Source: Clostridiales bacterium VE202-01
GTDB taxonomy: Bacteria > Bacillota_I > Bacilli_A > Erysipelotrichales > Coprobacillaceae
Assembly: GCA_000508865.1 (NCBI GenBank)
Contig: BAHP02000011.1
Span: forward strand, 1 to 64,000
Direction of reading: 5' to 3'
Length of the DNA stretch: 64,000 nt
Shown here: positions 27,864 through 36,637 of the stretch, piece by piece
Layout of the letters: the number at the start of each line of letters is the position of its first letter
How positions within the stretch are numbered: the stretch's first letter is position 1
Translations under genes and position numbers: made by a program
The notes under the pieces: generated by a model
What the model saw: the letters and a program-made list of their open reading frames with translations, nothing else
Databases searched by the model: none
What the model was told of the DNA's origin: nothing

Positions 27864-28089
27864 AGCAGCCCTCCCTATGGTTTTTCAACACACGCAGCTT
27901 GCAGTAAAAGCAGCGATACCACCTTTCAACACCCTCAGCACTCAGCTTGACGGAAAGCATATAAAACAGCTTCTTCGCCACTGGATCGGGTGCAAGGGCA
28001 GCTACCATACGCAAACGCTCGACAGTTGCTTTCAGGTTCGGACAGCCAAAGGCATAAAGGGCTTCCATTTCATTCCGGTTCATCTTCAT
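27841..28089 (-). CDS. Small Cys-containing protein of TnpX-type elements
   Basis: Protein of 82 residues starting MKMNRNEMEALYAFG at 28089 behind AAGGAGGAAAAC; the longer upstream frame lacks a site. It has a CFYC pair and further Cys near the end (YRCFYCKLRV...REGCYDE), suggesting metal binding. Conserved in element type, role unknown. A terminator separates it from tnpV. Confidence 0.65.
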   Translation of the reverse strand: MKMNRNEMEALYAFGCPNLKATVERLRMVAALAPDPVAKKLFYMLSVKLSAEGVERWYRCFYCKLRVLKNHREGCYDETDED

Positions 28090-28116
28090 TGTGTTTTCCT
28101 CCTTAAAGTTTGATAA

Positions 28117-28158
28117 ATGAAAAGCGACAGACACTTCATAAGGAAATACCTGTCGCTT
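28117..28158 (-). terminator. Terminator after tnpV
   Basis: Perfect 9-bp stem AAGCGACAG (28122-28130) and CTGTCGCTT (28150-28158), then TTCATTT on the minus strand. Confidence 0.7.
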
Positions 28159-28198
28159 CGTTTACGATACAAATTTGTTGGTTTTGGACTTGATAAAA

Positions 28199-28582
28199 TC
28201 AGCAGTAAATCATTTCCTGTCTGATGATTTCTTCGGCTCGGTTACGGATAGAGTTCATGGACTGTACCCACAACATCTGATTGTCTGCTTTCATGGTTTC
28301 GGTCACGCCCTCGGCTTGTTTCATCTGCTCAATGATAAGGCTGCACCTTTCCGTTGCCTGTTCGTCCAGGTCAGCAAGGTAAGTATGCAGTTCGCCGGAT
28401 AAACAGAGGGCAGAGAACCTTGTAGGGCGGTACTGCTCCAAATATGTCCTGTGCAGTCTGCCCCACATACCGATAGGGCGGTGTTCCTCCGGTAGCTTCA
28501 AGTCCGGCACATAGTAATCGCCCACAAGAACATAGTCCAGACCGTTGCTTTTGTCATGGATTCGTGATTTCAATTCTGTCAT
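28199..28582 (-). CDS. tnpV: TnpV transposon protein
   Basis: Protein of 127 residues matching TnpV of Tn4451 relatives: YVLVGDYYVPDLKLPEE, IGMWGRLHRTYLEQYRP and, near the end, NSIRNRAEEIIRQEMIY. The start codon overlaps the tnpX stop (4-bp overlap, 28579-28582), so translation is coupled. Role in the family is accessory and not well defined. Confidence 0.85.
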   Translation of the reverse strand: MTELKSRIHDKSNGLDYVLVGDYYVPDLKLPEEHRPIGMWGRLHRTYLEQYRPTRFSALCLSGELHTYLADLDEQATERCSLIIEQMKQAEGVTETMKADNQMLWVQSMNSIRNRAEEIIRQEMIYC

Positions 28583-30501
28583 GCTATTTTTTCTCCTTTC
28601 ACTTTTTGCCGATTTGATTTGCTTGTGACGTTCTGTTCAACACACACATTGCTATCAGAACTTTTTTCTTCTGCTATACGCTCATGCTCCGCAAATTCTT
28701 TTGATTTCTCACGAATCTTTTTCATATACTTACGATTGGATTCTCGTTTTCTGCGAAGTCGTTCCGCCTCTTTTTCAGCAGCAATCCTTTCTTCCTCTGT
28801 TGGTTCATGCTGCTCCACAGGTACTTGAAATTGCCCGACATAGTTAAGATATATCTCCACCTCTGTGGTGCGGTCTGCACCTTTTCCTTGTGGCTCGTGA
28901 ACCAGAATTTTGTCGATAAATTCATTTATCATGGCAGGAGTAAGTTCTGTAATATTCTCATACTTTTTAACCAGCTTTAGAAAACGCTCCACATTATTTT
29001 GACCGCCTATAATCCGTTGCATATCAGCGGTGTCAGTCTCAATAATCTTGTTCAGCTCGTTCTGCTCATTTTCATAATCAGTAAGCATACTCTGAAAAAG
29101 TCTGTCCGGCAATCTTCCAATCACATTATCTTCATAGATTTTCCTGATAAGCATATCCAGTTCGTGAACTCGCTTCTGATTTCTTTCAATGCGGTTTTTT
29201 ACAGTTTCAGAAACAGCAATATCTTTCATCGCCGATTCTTCTTGCAGAGAATAAACAAACTCCCGCTCATTCAAAGAAACATAATGGCAAGTCTCCTGTA
29301 TGGTTTTCAGAATGATGCTTTTAAGTGCTTTTGTTGAAATATGGTGGCAAGTACAATGTCGGTCATACTTCTGATAAGCAAGATTATATGTGGAACATTC
29401 ATAACAATCTGCCGGATTGGAATAACTTGTCCTTTTTTCGCCTTTGGCAGTATAGTATATTCTTTCTCGCCCTTTCCGCTGCCTGTGATTATACATCGGC
29501 GCACCACAATCAGCACAGTAAATCTTTCCGGTCAGAACATTAGGCTCGCCCATAGGATCTGCTTTTCTTACATTCTGTCTTAACTTTTGAGCAAGCAGCC
29601 ATGTTTCTTCATCGACAATAGGCTCTTGTGTATCATCAAAAACCACCCAATCTTCCTTATCTGCCCTTTTCGTCTTTTTGTCCTTATAGGAATTTTTGAA
29701 TGTCCTGAAATTGACAGTCTTTCCGATATACTCTGGTCGGGCAATCAGAGTAGTAACCTGATTTCCTCGCCACATATACGGATTTTCTTTGTCATAGTTG
29801 CTTGCATGATTTCCAAGTCCCTTTTTGCCAAGATAATAAGATGGTCTTTCAATTTTTTCTTCTGAAAGTTCTCTTGCTATCTGATAAGGTCCTTTTCCCT
29901 CAATAGTCATGCGATAAATTCTGCGGACTACTTCAGCAGCTTCTTCATCAATAATCCAATGGTCGGGGTTTTCGGGGTCTTTCAAATAGCCGTATGGTGG
30001 GATATTACTTGTATGAGCGTTGCCGGAAGAACCTCTGGATTTCAGTACAGCTTTAATTTTCTTACTTGTGTCCCTGACAAACCACTCATTCATGATATTC
30101 AGAAAAGGGGCAAACTCACTGGTTTCTTGACGGTCACTGTCAATACCATTATTGATTGCTATAAATCGAACTTCCTTTTCTCTAAACAGAATGTCAGTGA
30201 AAAAACCTACTTGCAGATGATCTCTGCCGATTCTGGACATATCTTTGCAGATACAGGCAGTGATTTCTCCGTTTTTAACACCTTCAACAAGTCTGTTCCA
30301 TGAAGGTCTGTCAAAAGTCGCTCCACTCCAACCATCATCGGTAAAATGAACAAGATTCGTAAAACCATGTTTCATAGCATAATCTTCAAGCATTTGTTTT
30401 TGATGAACTATACTGTTACTCTCTCCAGCATTATCATCATCACGAGACAGTCTTTCATACAAAGCAGTAATGCCATTGCTTCTATCTTTTTTTCTTCTCA
30501 T
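28579..30501 (-). CDS. tnpX: TnpX-type large serine recombinase
   Basis: Site-specific recombinase of 640 residues that excises and inserts the element through a circular form. The N-terminal resolvase domain has ALYERLSRDD with nucleophile Ser19, and CICKDMSRIGRD further on. A recombinase domain follows (residues ~170-270), then a zinc ribbon (CADCGAPMYNHR ... CYECSTYNLAYQ), a coiled coil (~400-470) and a DUF4368-like basic tail. Its ATG overlaps the TGA of the truncated topB frame (ATGA), so it can be translated from the topB transcript by coupling; its own AAAGGAG lies inside that frame. It appears full-length and active. Confidence 0.93.
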   Translation of the reverse strand: MRRKKDRSNGITALYERLSRDDDNAGESNSIVHQKQMLEDYAMKHGFTNLVHFTDDGWSGATFDRPSWNRLVEGVKNGEITACICKDMSRIGRDHLQVGFFTDILFREKEVRFIAINNGIDSDRQETSEFAPFLNIMNEWFVRDTSKKIKAVLKSRGSSGNAHTSNIPPYGYLKDPENPDHWIIDEEAAEVVRRIYRMTIEGKGPYQIARELSEEKIERPSYYLGKKGLGNHASNYDKENPYMWRGNQVTTLIARPEYIGKTVNFRTFKNSYKDKKTKRADKEDWVVFDDTQEPIVDEETWLLAQKLRQNVRKADPMGEPNVLTGKIYCADCGAPMYNHRQRKGRERIYYTAKGEKRTSYSNPADCYECSTYNLAYQKYDRHCTCHHISTKALKSIILKTIQETCHYVSLNEREFVYSLQEESAMKDIAVSETVKNRIERNQKRVHELDMLIRKIYEDNVIGRLPDRLFQSMLTDYENEQNELNKIIETDTADMQRIIGGQNNVERFLKLVKKYENITELTPAMINEFIDKILVHEPQGKGADRTTEVEIYLNYVGQFQVPVEQHEPTEEERIAAEKEAERLRRKRESNRKYMKKIREKSKEFAEHERIAEEKSSDSNVCVEQNVTSKSNRQKVKGEKIA

Positions 30502-31961
30502 GCTGAACTCCTTTCTTCAATTCCTATCCACTCCTTACGCTCACAAAATATCACATCTGTGTACTGTTTCGGTGGCTGTGTAAAATGCTCCGATACAAAA
30601 GAATCACAGGGACCATAATGCTTGCCTGCCCAGATATCCAGCTCCGGCTCTTCTTTCTCACTCTTTACGCCAAAGAACTGTTTCATTTTATTTTCGATTG
30701 CCTTGAATCCTTCCTGCTTTGTTTTCTTTGCCGTGAGATAAAACGTATGATAATTACAGGTAATCTGGCTTTTATGACTCTCATAAATATAAGGATCTGC
30801 GGTTGCTGTCAGTACCCTGGCACTGATCAGGTACAAAATCTTGCAGTTTCGTTCTTTCAGTTTACCTATATCTGCCTTTGCTACTTCCATGGTCGGGATA
30901 ATCGCATGGTGATCAGATACTTTCTTTGAATTTAATACCTTACTCACGTCCGGCTGATATTCCAGGCTTTCAGCATAAGGCATTTCCCCAAGTAACATCT
31001 GAATCAGAGTTTCTGTGCTTTCTCCCATCTCATCTGTCAGATACTGGCTGTCTGTTCTCGGATAAGTGACAAGCTTCTGCTCATACATCTCCTGCACGGC
31101 ATCCAATGTCTGCTGTGCGGTATAGCCAAACATTCTGTTAGCTTCCCTCTGCAGGGTGGTCAGATCATAAAGCTTCGGAGGGCGGACTGTTTTCTCTTTC
31201 ACATCATCCTTTTCCACTTCGCACATCCGCTCCATGCAGTCCGCAGCCACTTTATCTGCATCCTCTTTTTTCTGAAAATGCTCTGTAACTGCATCCATAT
31301 CATCAAACTTGATATGAGCCATATAATATTTTTCTTTGGTAAATTCCTTGATCTTCTGATTTCGATCCACGATCATGGCAAGTGTTGGTGTCTGCACTCT
31401 TCCGACTTTCAGATTCTGGTTATACAGAACGGAAAAAAGACGGCTCGCATTGATTCCCACCAACCAGTCTGCCTTTGCCCTGCAAAGTGCTGACTGATAG
31501 AGACTGTCATAACACGAACCGTCTTTTAATGACGCAAATCCATCTTTAATTGCCTGTTCTTCCATGGAAGAAATCCAGAGCCGCTTCATCGGCTTTTTAC
31601 ATCCTGCCTGCTCATACACCAGACGAAAGATTAACTCTCCTTCACGTCCTGCATCAGTAGCACAGATCACTTCATCTACTTTAGAATCTCTCATCAGTTT
31701 CTTTAAGATTCCAAATTGCTTTTTCGTGCCTTCCAATACCTTGTGTTTCCAACACTCCGGCACAATCGGCAGATCTTCATATCTCCATTTTTTATATTTT
31801 TCATCGTATTCCGATGCATCGCATAATCCAACCAGATGTCCTACGCACCAGGAAACGATATAACCGTTTCCCTCCACGTAGCCATCTTTTCTTGTTCTGG
31901 CTCCAAGCACGGAAGCCAGTGCCATCGCAACCGATGGCTTTTCTGCAATCACTAATTTCAT
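30498..31961 (-). pseudogene. topB: topB, 5' fragment (DNA topoisomerase III)
   Basis: N-terminal ~468 codons of type IA topoisomerase: Toprim motifs (AEKPSV, ATDAGREGEL at 101-110) and the active-site tyrosine in LVTYPRTDSQY (Tyr300). The native frame breaks at PPKQYTD; the last 19 residues (VIFCERKEWIGIEERSSA) are encoded by the inserted element and end at TGA 30498-30500. The other half lies at 20,111-20,779. The truncated product keeps catalytic residues but lacks the C-terminal region, so activity is doubtful. In conjugative elements TopB is thought to handle DNA topology during transfer. Confidence 0.92.
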
Positions 31962-33392
31962 TTACTCCTGCTCCTCTTCTTCATCTTCCAGTACATCATC
32001 ATTAAAATCTTCATCTCTCAGGATTTCCGGTTCTGCACTTTCTTCCTGCTCATCTGCATCGTCTACTTCCCGTTTTTCTGACTCTGAATCTTCGGATTCC
32101 TCTTCATCCTCTTCCATCTCATCCTCGTCATCATATTCATGCTTTGGTTTATAGACTTTGAAGTAATAACCTCCTGCCGCAGCTCCGACTGCAACCAATC
32201 CGATCAGCAGATAAGTCCCTGCTGAACTTTTGTCTTCTGGCATCTGAATGTCATCCTCTACTTTATCTTTCTCATCTGTCTCTGCCGTTTCCGGCTTTTC
32301 TTCTTCAGCCTGTTTCTCTGGTTCTGCATAAACAGTATCTACTTCCGGAAGTGTCACTGAATCAGAAAGTGTGAAGTTCATCAGATCTTTCTCACTGACT
32401 TCTGTAAGGAAATACACATTATCCTGAGATTTTGAATTGTCAATAATCAGATAGAAAATCTTACCACTCTTCGTTGAAATGGTATAAAACTCTTTTGTAC
32501 CTTCCGTAGCTGTTTTGGTAACGGATTCTGCCGTCTCGCCTTCTTTATTAAGCTGTTCCTCAATACCTGTTACTGTCCGATCATCCACGGTTCCTTTTGC
32601 ATCTGTCGGCTCAGAAGCCTGTGCATCCTGTGGAAGCGGAGAAGTCGTTGTTTTTTCAGTCCCCGTCGCATCTGCACTGGTCGTAGTTGCCATTGCACCA
32701 TTGCTGTCACTGGAAGATTTCTGTTTTTCTGCCTGCTTCTTTGCCCATTCATAGTAAGGATTCTGCAACACATACTTTTCAGAAGTATTTCCAGCACCAT
32801 CTGTTACCGTAATCTCAATCTGTTTTGTAGTAAAATCTTTCTGTGTCAGTTGCACTCTCAGCATTCCATCCTTCAAGTCTGTATAAGTGGTGCCATTGAC
32901 TGTTACCGCAGTAATCCCGGATACTGTATCATTCCCCTGAATCGTCAGCACACCATCTGTCAGGGAAGCAGTGAGTGTCGGTTTTTCCGTGTCATAACAC
33001 TTAATAGAGCGATTCTGCTCATAGACCTTTCCCTCACCATCTGTCACACGCACATACACTGTCTGATTTCCTGTAATCGTGATACTTCCGCTTCCTGTTA
33101 CATCCTGCCAACTTCCATCTTTTCCTGCTTTTGCTTCAATCTTCGCTATTGAGAAACCTTCCGGCATATGACTGGCATCTACCGTAACAGCAATGGTTGT
33201 TTCTCCCTGTTTCCAGCCATCCGGTTTCTCAATCGTAATCGCAGGTGCGGTATTCTCAGCTGCATAAGCAGTCTGTGTCTGGAGCAAAGGTGTTGTCAGG
33301 CAAAGAAATGTCGTTGCTGCAAGCAAGCCCTTTTTTACCCTGCTTTTAGTAATTGTTCTCTTCTTCTGTTTCATTTTTTCCAGATTCATCAT
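31962..33392 (-). CDS. DUF4366 (CD1109-like) surface protein
   Basis: Protein of 476 residues in the conjugation cluster. Start chosen at MMNLEKMKQKKR (33392), downstream of AAGGAGG. A signal peptide (KKGLLAATTFLCLTTPLLQTQTAYA) precedes Ig-like repeats (ITIEKPDGWKQGETTIAVTV, YVRVTDGEGKVY), then the DUF4366 domain (FYTISTKSGKIFYLIIDNSKSQDNVYFLTEVSE), a membrane helix (TYLLIGLVAVGAAAGGYYF) and a very acidic cytoplasmic tail. It probably forms part of the mating apparatus at the surface. It overlaps the DUF4315 gene and abuts topB (adjacent start/stop). Confidence 0.85.
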   Translation of the reverse strand: MMNLEKMKQKKRTITKSRVKKGLLAATTFLCLTTPLLQTQTAYAAENTAPAITIEKPDGWKQGETTIAVTVDASHMPEGFSIAKIEAKAGKDGSWQDVTGSGSITITGNQTVYVRVTDGEGKVYEQNRSIKCYDTEKPTLTASLTDGVLTIQGNDTVSGITAVTVNGTTYTDLKDGMLRVQLTQKDFTTKQIEITVTDGAGNTSEKYVLQNPYYEWAKKQAEKQKSSSDSNGAMATTTSADATGTEKTTTSPLPQDAQASEPTDAKGTVDDRTVTGIEEQLNKEGETAESVTKTATEGTKEFYTISTKSGKIFYLIIDNSKSQDNVYFLTEVSEKDLMNFTLSDSVTLPEVDTVYAEPEKQAEEEKPETAETDEKDKVEDDIQMPEDKSSAGTYLLIGLVAVGAAAGGYYFKVYKPKHEYDDEDEMEEDEEESEDSESEKREVDDADEQEESAEPEILRDEDFNDDVLEDEEEEQE

Positions 33393-33648
33393 CGGCTTTT
33401 GTTTCCTCCTTCTGTATTTCCACCCTGCCGGGCAGTTCATTTTTCATTCTCTTTTTGAAAGCTTCCAATTCAGGAATACTCATATCCATTGCACGGATAA
33501 TTCTTACAATTTCCAGATTTTCCGCTTCTGTTTTTGCAATCTCCGCAGCCTTGAACCGCTTTAAGTCTGCTTCATATCTAGCTTTGGATGCTTCCATTTT
33601 TTCCTTGGCTTTCTCATAATCCGCCGTTGCTTTTTCAAGACTTTTCAT
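33346..33648 (-). CDS. DUF4315 coiled-coil protein
   Basis: Protein of 100 residues, almost wholly coiled coil (KATADYEKAKEKMEASKARYEADLK) with an acidic tail. Conserved between the NlpC/P60 hydrolase and DUF4366 genes in Tn1549-like elements; function unknown. RBS GGAGAAGCG precedes the ATG. It overlaps the DUF4366 gene by 47 bp. Confidence 0.85.
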   Translation of the reverse strand: MKSLEKATADYEKAKEKMEASKARYEADLKRFKAAEIAKTEAENLEIVRIIRAMDMSIPELEAFKKRMKNELPGRVEIQKEETKADDESGKNETEEENNY

Positions 33649-33690
33649 CGCTTCTCCTTTCCGGACGGCTGATGCAGCCGCCCTTTTTTC

Positions 33691-36507
33691 TTACCATCGT
33701 CCAAATCCATAGAAATGGCTCTGCCAGTATGGTGAATTGATGGACGTGTACTGCACCGGATGACCGCAATGGATCATCTGACCATTGCCTACATAGATTC
33801 CAATGTGCGTTACCGGAACTCCTGCATCATAAGTGCCTGTAAAAAAGATCAGATCTCCCGGCTGTGCTTCTGACTGAGATACCGGCGTGCAGATGTCATA
33901 CAGTCCCTGTGCAGTCAATCTTCCTGTATTCCTTACACCAGAGTTTGTCAGGCAGTAACTTACAAATCCAGAACAGTCAAATCCACTTGGAGAATATCCA
34001 CCCCACACATACGGTGTTCCTAGATATCTCGCTGCTTCGTTCAACAAACGCTGTGCCGCTTCACTGGTGTATTCATTGCCGCCAAAGCCTGCCCCTTCTC
34101 CAGTTTCCAGATAAAAGATCGGGTTTAAGCGCTCTCCATTTTTCAGAAGTTCAATATGAAGATGGCTTCCTGTAGAATTTCCAGTATTTCCTACAAGACC
34201 AATCTCATCACCTTTCGTGACGGATACACCTGCAGATACACTCCGGCTGCTTAAATGTGCATACCGCAGTTCATAGCCTTTACTGTCCTTGATCACAACA
34301 TAATTGCCATAGCTGTCGTTATAAGCAGAAGTTGTAACCGTTCCGGTCAGCCCTGCCATTACTTTTGTTCCCTCCGGCGCTCCGATATCCATACCATTAT
34401 GAAGCTGATTTGCTCCTGAAATTGGATGAATCCGATATCCATAATAACTTGTCACACTGGAATACCAGTTAAAATCAACCGGTGTCGCAAACATCTGTAA
34501 ATTACCTTTCGTATCGTTATAGGCACTGAACAGTTCTTTCTGGAAAAATCCCAGCCTGTCCTGACAGATCGACATCAGATTTCCGCTGTTTAAGGTGACA
34601 TTCAGCACATCTACATCTCTTGTCCTGGTCACTTCCACTTCCTGGCTTCCATTATCATCTGCCAGATAGCATTCCCAGGTCTTATGACCATGTGCGGATG
34701 CTGCCGCATGACTGTCATAATAGACATCAAACTGTACACCGTATCTTGCGAAAGCTCCGGTATCTTCTACCGTATATTCGACACCATTCATGACCACCTT
34801 TGTTCCCATTGGAACAAACGGATTGGAAGCATCTACTGCTAAGGTATGATTGGCTGTTGGATATGCTCCACTGGCAGTCGGTCCTCCACTCCAAATACCA
34901 CAACAGATTGGACAGTTACAATATCCGCTTGTTACAACCTGTCCCAAAGATTCTCCAACTCTTACTGTTGCTGTCTCTGTCACAGTTTCATTGACTGCTT
35001 CAGTAGTCAGATGATATTGCTCTGCAAACAATACATCCAGTTCCGGCTTGACCTGTTCAAAAGTAAACTCCTCATACTTTGCTGACAGATAACTGATCAG
35101 GATAAACGGATCATGCTCAATAGGTCCGATGTTATATCGGTATTCCTCATGTCCCGGTTCTTCAGATTCCATGTTGTTAATCCGCTCCTGCAGATTAGCT
35201 TCCAGCTGTGTATAATACAGTTCCGCTTCCCGGATTGCTTGATCCGATGACAGATAACTGGTTCCCGTGTAAGTGATCACATTTTGTAAAAACACTGCAG
35301 AGCATGACGTGACATTCGTTATAATCAGAAACATCAATCCGATCAGAACTGCCACACTGATATACACCTTCCGGTTTTCTTTAAAGAAATTGGTGACTTT
35401 GCCGCCAATCTTCTTGATATAATCAATCGTACCTTTTGTAGCTGTACCTACGGTCTGTTCACTTCGCTTTGCTTTGGCATAATCCCGTTTGATCTGTTGC
35501 TTCTGAATCTGTTTTTTTAGCTTCTTCTGCTCCTGACGGGCTGCCGCCTGTGTCTGTTTCTCTGCCTGTCTCTCCAGTCTGCTTCTCTTTCTGGAAGCCC
35601 TCTGTTTCCTTCGTCTGGCACTTCTCTGTTCCAGCCGGTAAATACCTTCGCATCCTTCTTCCAACTTATGGGCACCTTCTACTGCCGCATTATCGTCTTC
35701 ATTTTTACTGATCTCACGGTGCAATGCTGCGGAAGTTGCACTTCCTGCTTTCTTAACAACAAAAGCTTTTTCTGTTTTCACAGATTCCCCTTCCCCAAAC
35801 TTCAGGCGGGATTTCTTCTTTCCAGAACCCTCTCCTTCATTTGCCTGATAAACCTGTGCCTTCTTGGAATGCTGCTTTGCTTCCTTTTTCTTTCTTGCTT
35901 CCTCATAAGAAAACTTTTTGGCTTTTTCCTTCTGTTTCTGATGACGGAAATTGACTCCATCCGTATCCATCTGGTTCAATTTCTCCATATCTTTGTCATT
36001 TTTCACAGAAGCACCAGTCTCTTCATAAGCAAATTTCAGACGCTGTTTCTGCTTTGGTTTCTTACTTCCACCATTCTTCTTACTCCGGCTGTCTCCTCTG
36101 TTTTCTGAAAGATCCGCACGTTTTTCTTTCAGTCTCCCTGACTGGCTGGCTTCAGATTTTTCCGCAAATCTTGATTCTTTTCTGTTCTCAGCACGGATTC
36201 TTTTCCGGTTTTGTTGCTTTCTATTTTGTCCAAAATCCTCACTTTGGTTCTCCGTTCGCATCAGTTCCGGTGCATCCCTGGATTTTTGCACAGAGGGACG
36301 AATATTTTTCCCACTCCGCTTAGACTGGCGGGGAGACTTATCCACAAGGTTTTCTGCTTTTTCCCCCTGTTTTATTCCCATCTGCACATCACTGGCACGG
36401 TTACTGACACGAACAGAAGATTTATCCGTCAGGTTTTCTTCCACCAGACCATCTTTGGTCATCTTCTGGACCTTCTTATCCCTGACTTTCATTCTCTGTT
36501 CTGCCAC
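33691..36507 (-). CDS. Bifunctional peptidoglycan hydrolase of the conjugation system (CD1107-like)
   Basis: Protein of 938 residues. The first ~380 are a basic, Lys/Arg/Gln-rich cytoplasmic tail; one membrane helix follows near residue 385 (VYISVAVLIGLMFLIITNV). The outer part holds a 3D-like domain (ANHTLAVDASNPFVPMGTKV, then VEDTGAFARY), an M23 peptidase-like domain with HNGMDIG and HLHIE metal ligands, and a C-terminal NlpC/P60 domain with catalytic Cys (GFDCSGFVSYC) and His (VTHIGIYVGNG). It would open the cell wall locally for the type IV channel. Function by family is well supported. Confidence 0.92.
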   Translation of the reverse strand: MAEQRMKVRDKKVQKMTKDGLVEENLTDKSSVRVSNRASDVQMGIKQGEKAENLVDKSPRQSKRSGKNIRPSVQKSRDAPELMRTENQSEDFGQNRKQQNRKRIRAENRKESRFAEKSEASQSGRLKEKRADLSENRGDSRSKKNGGSKKPKQKQRLKFAYEETGASVKNDKDMEKLNQMDTDGVNFRHQKQKEKAKKFSYEEARKKKEAKQHSKKAQVYQANEGEGSGKKKSRLKFGEGESVKTEKAFVVKKAGSATSAALHREISKNEDDNAAVEGAHKLEEGCEGIYRLEQRSARRRKQRASRKRSRLERQAEKQTQAAARQEQKKLKKQIQKQQIKRDYAKAKRSEQTVGTATKGTIDYIKKIGGKVTNFFKENRKVYISVAVLIGLMFLIITNVTSCSAVFLQNVITYTGTSYLSSDQAIREAELYYTQLEANLQERINNMESEEPGHEEYRYNIGPIEHDPFILISYLSAKYEEFTFEQVKPELDVLFAEQYHLTTEAVNETVTETATVRVGESLGQVVTSGYCNCPICCGIWSGGPTASGAYPTANHTLAVDASNPFVPMGTKVVMNGVEYTVEDTGAFARYGVQFDVYYDSHAAASAHGHKTWECYLADDNGSQEVEVTRTRDVDVLNVTLNSGNLMSICQDRLGFFQKELFSAYNDTKGNLQMFATPVDFNWYSSVTSYYGYRIHPISGANQLHNGMDIGAPEGTKVMAGLTGTVTTSAYNDSYGNYVVIKDSKGYELRYAHLSSRSVSAGVSVTKGDEIGLVGNTGNSTGSHLHIELLKNGERLNPIFYLETGEGAGFGGNEYTSEAAQRLLNEAARYLGTPYVWGGYSPSGFDCSGFVSYCLTNSGVRNTGRLTAQGLYDICTPVSQSEAQPGDLIFFTGTYDAGVPVTHIGIYVGNGQMIHCGHPVQYTSINSPYWQSHFYGFGRW

Positions 36508-36510
36508 TGA

Positions 36511-36621
36511 TTACTCCTCCTTCTTCGGATACCCTTTCCCTGCCTGTAATAAACAGAGAAAAGCGATGCCAAATACAGCACCGCCACTAAAAGTTAATAC
36601 ATATGAAATTGCTCGTAACAT
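36511..36621 (-). CDS. DUF3789-type small membrane protein, 36 residues
   Basis: ATG at 36621 behind CAAAGGAGAAGACC, stop TAA at 36511. Product MLRAISYVLTFSGGAVFGIA... then FLCLLQAGKGYPKKEE: a single membrane helix with a lysine-rich end. Such tiny DUF3789 proteins sit between VirB4 and the NlpC/P60 gene in related elements. Starts 17 bp after VirB4. Confidence 0.8.
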   Translation of the reverse strand: MLRAISYVLTFSGGAVFGIAFLCLLQAGKGYPKKEE

Positions 36622-36637
36622 GGTCTTCTCCTTTGAT

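Larger units (their letters stand above)
20780..30557. mobile_element. Tn4451-type mobilizable element inserted in topB
   Basis: A 9.8-kb insertion between the two halves of topB. The boundary on both sides shows plus-strand TCTG (20778-20781 and 30556-30559), which is GA on the coding strand, the core dinucleotide used by TnpX-type large serine recombinases. Ends are imperfectly inverted (both read TTTTGT then G/C then A within about 15 bp). Contents include tnpX, tnpV, tnpW, a Mob relaxase with candidate oriT, primase and helicase, and three cargo genes. Joining ACA from the right side to GAA-GAT-ACC on the left rebuilds TEDT in frame. The exact cut inside the 4-bp shared TCTG is inferred from the family rule. 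Confidence 0.88.
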
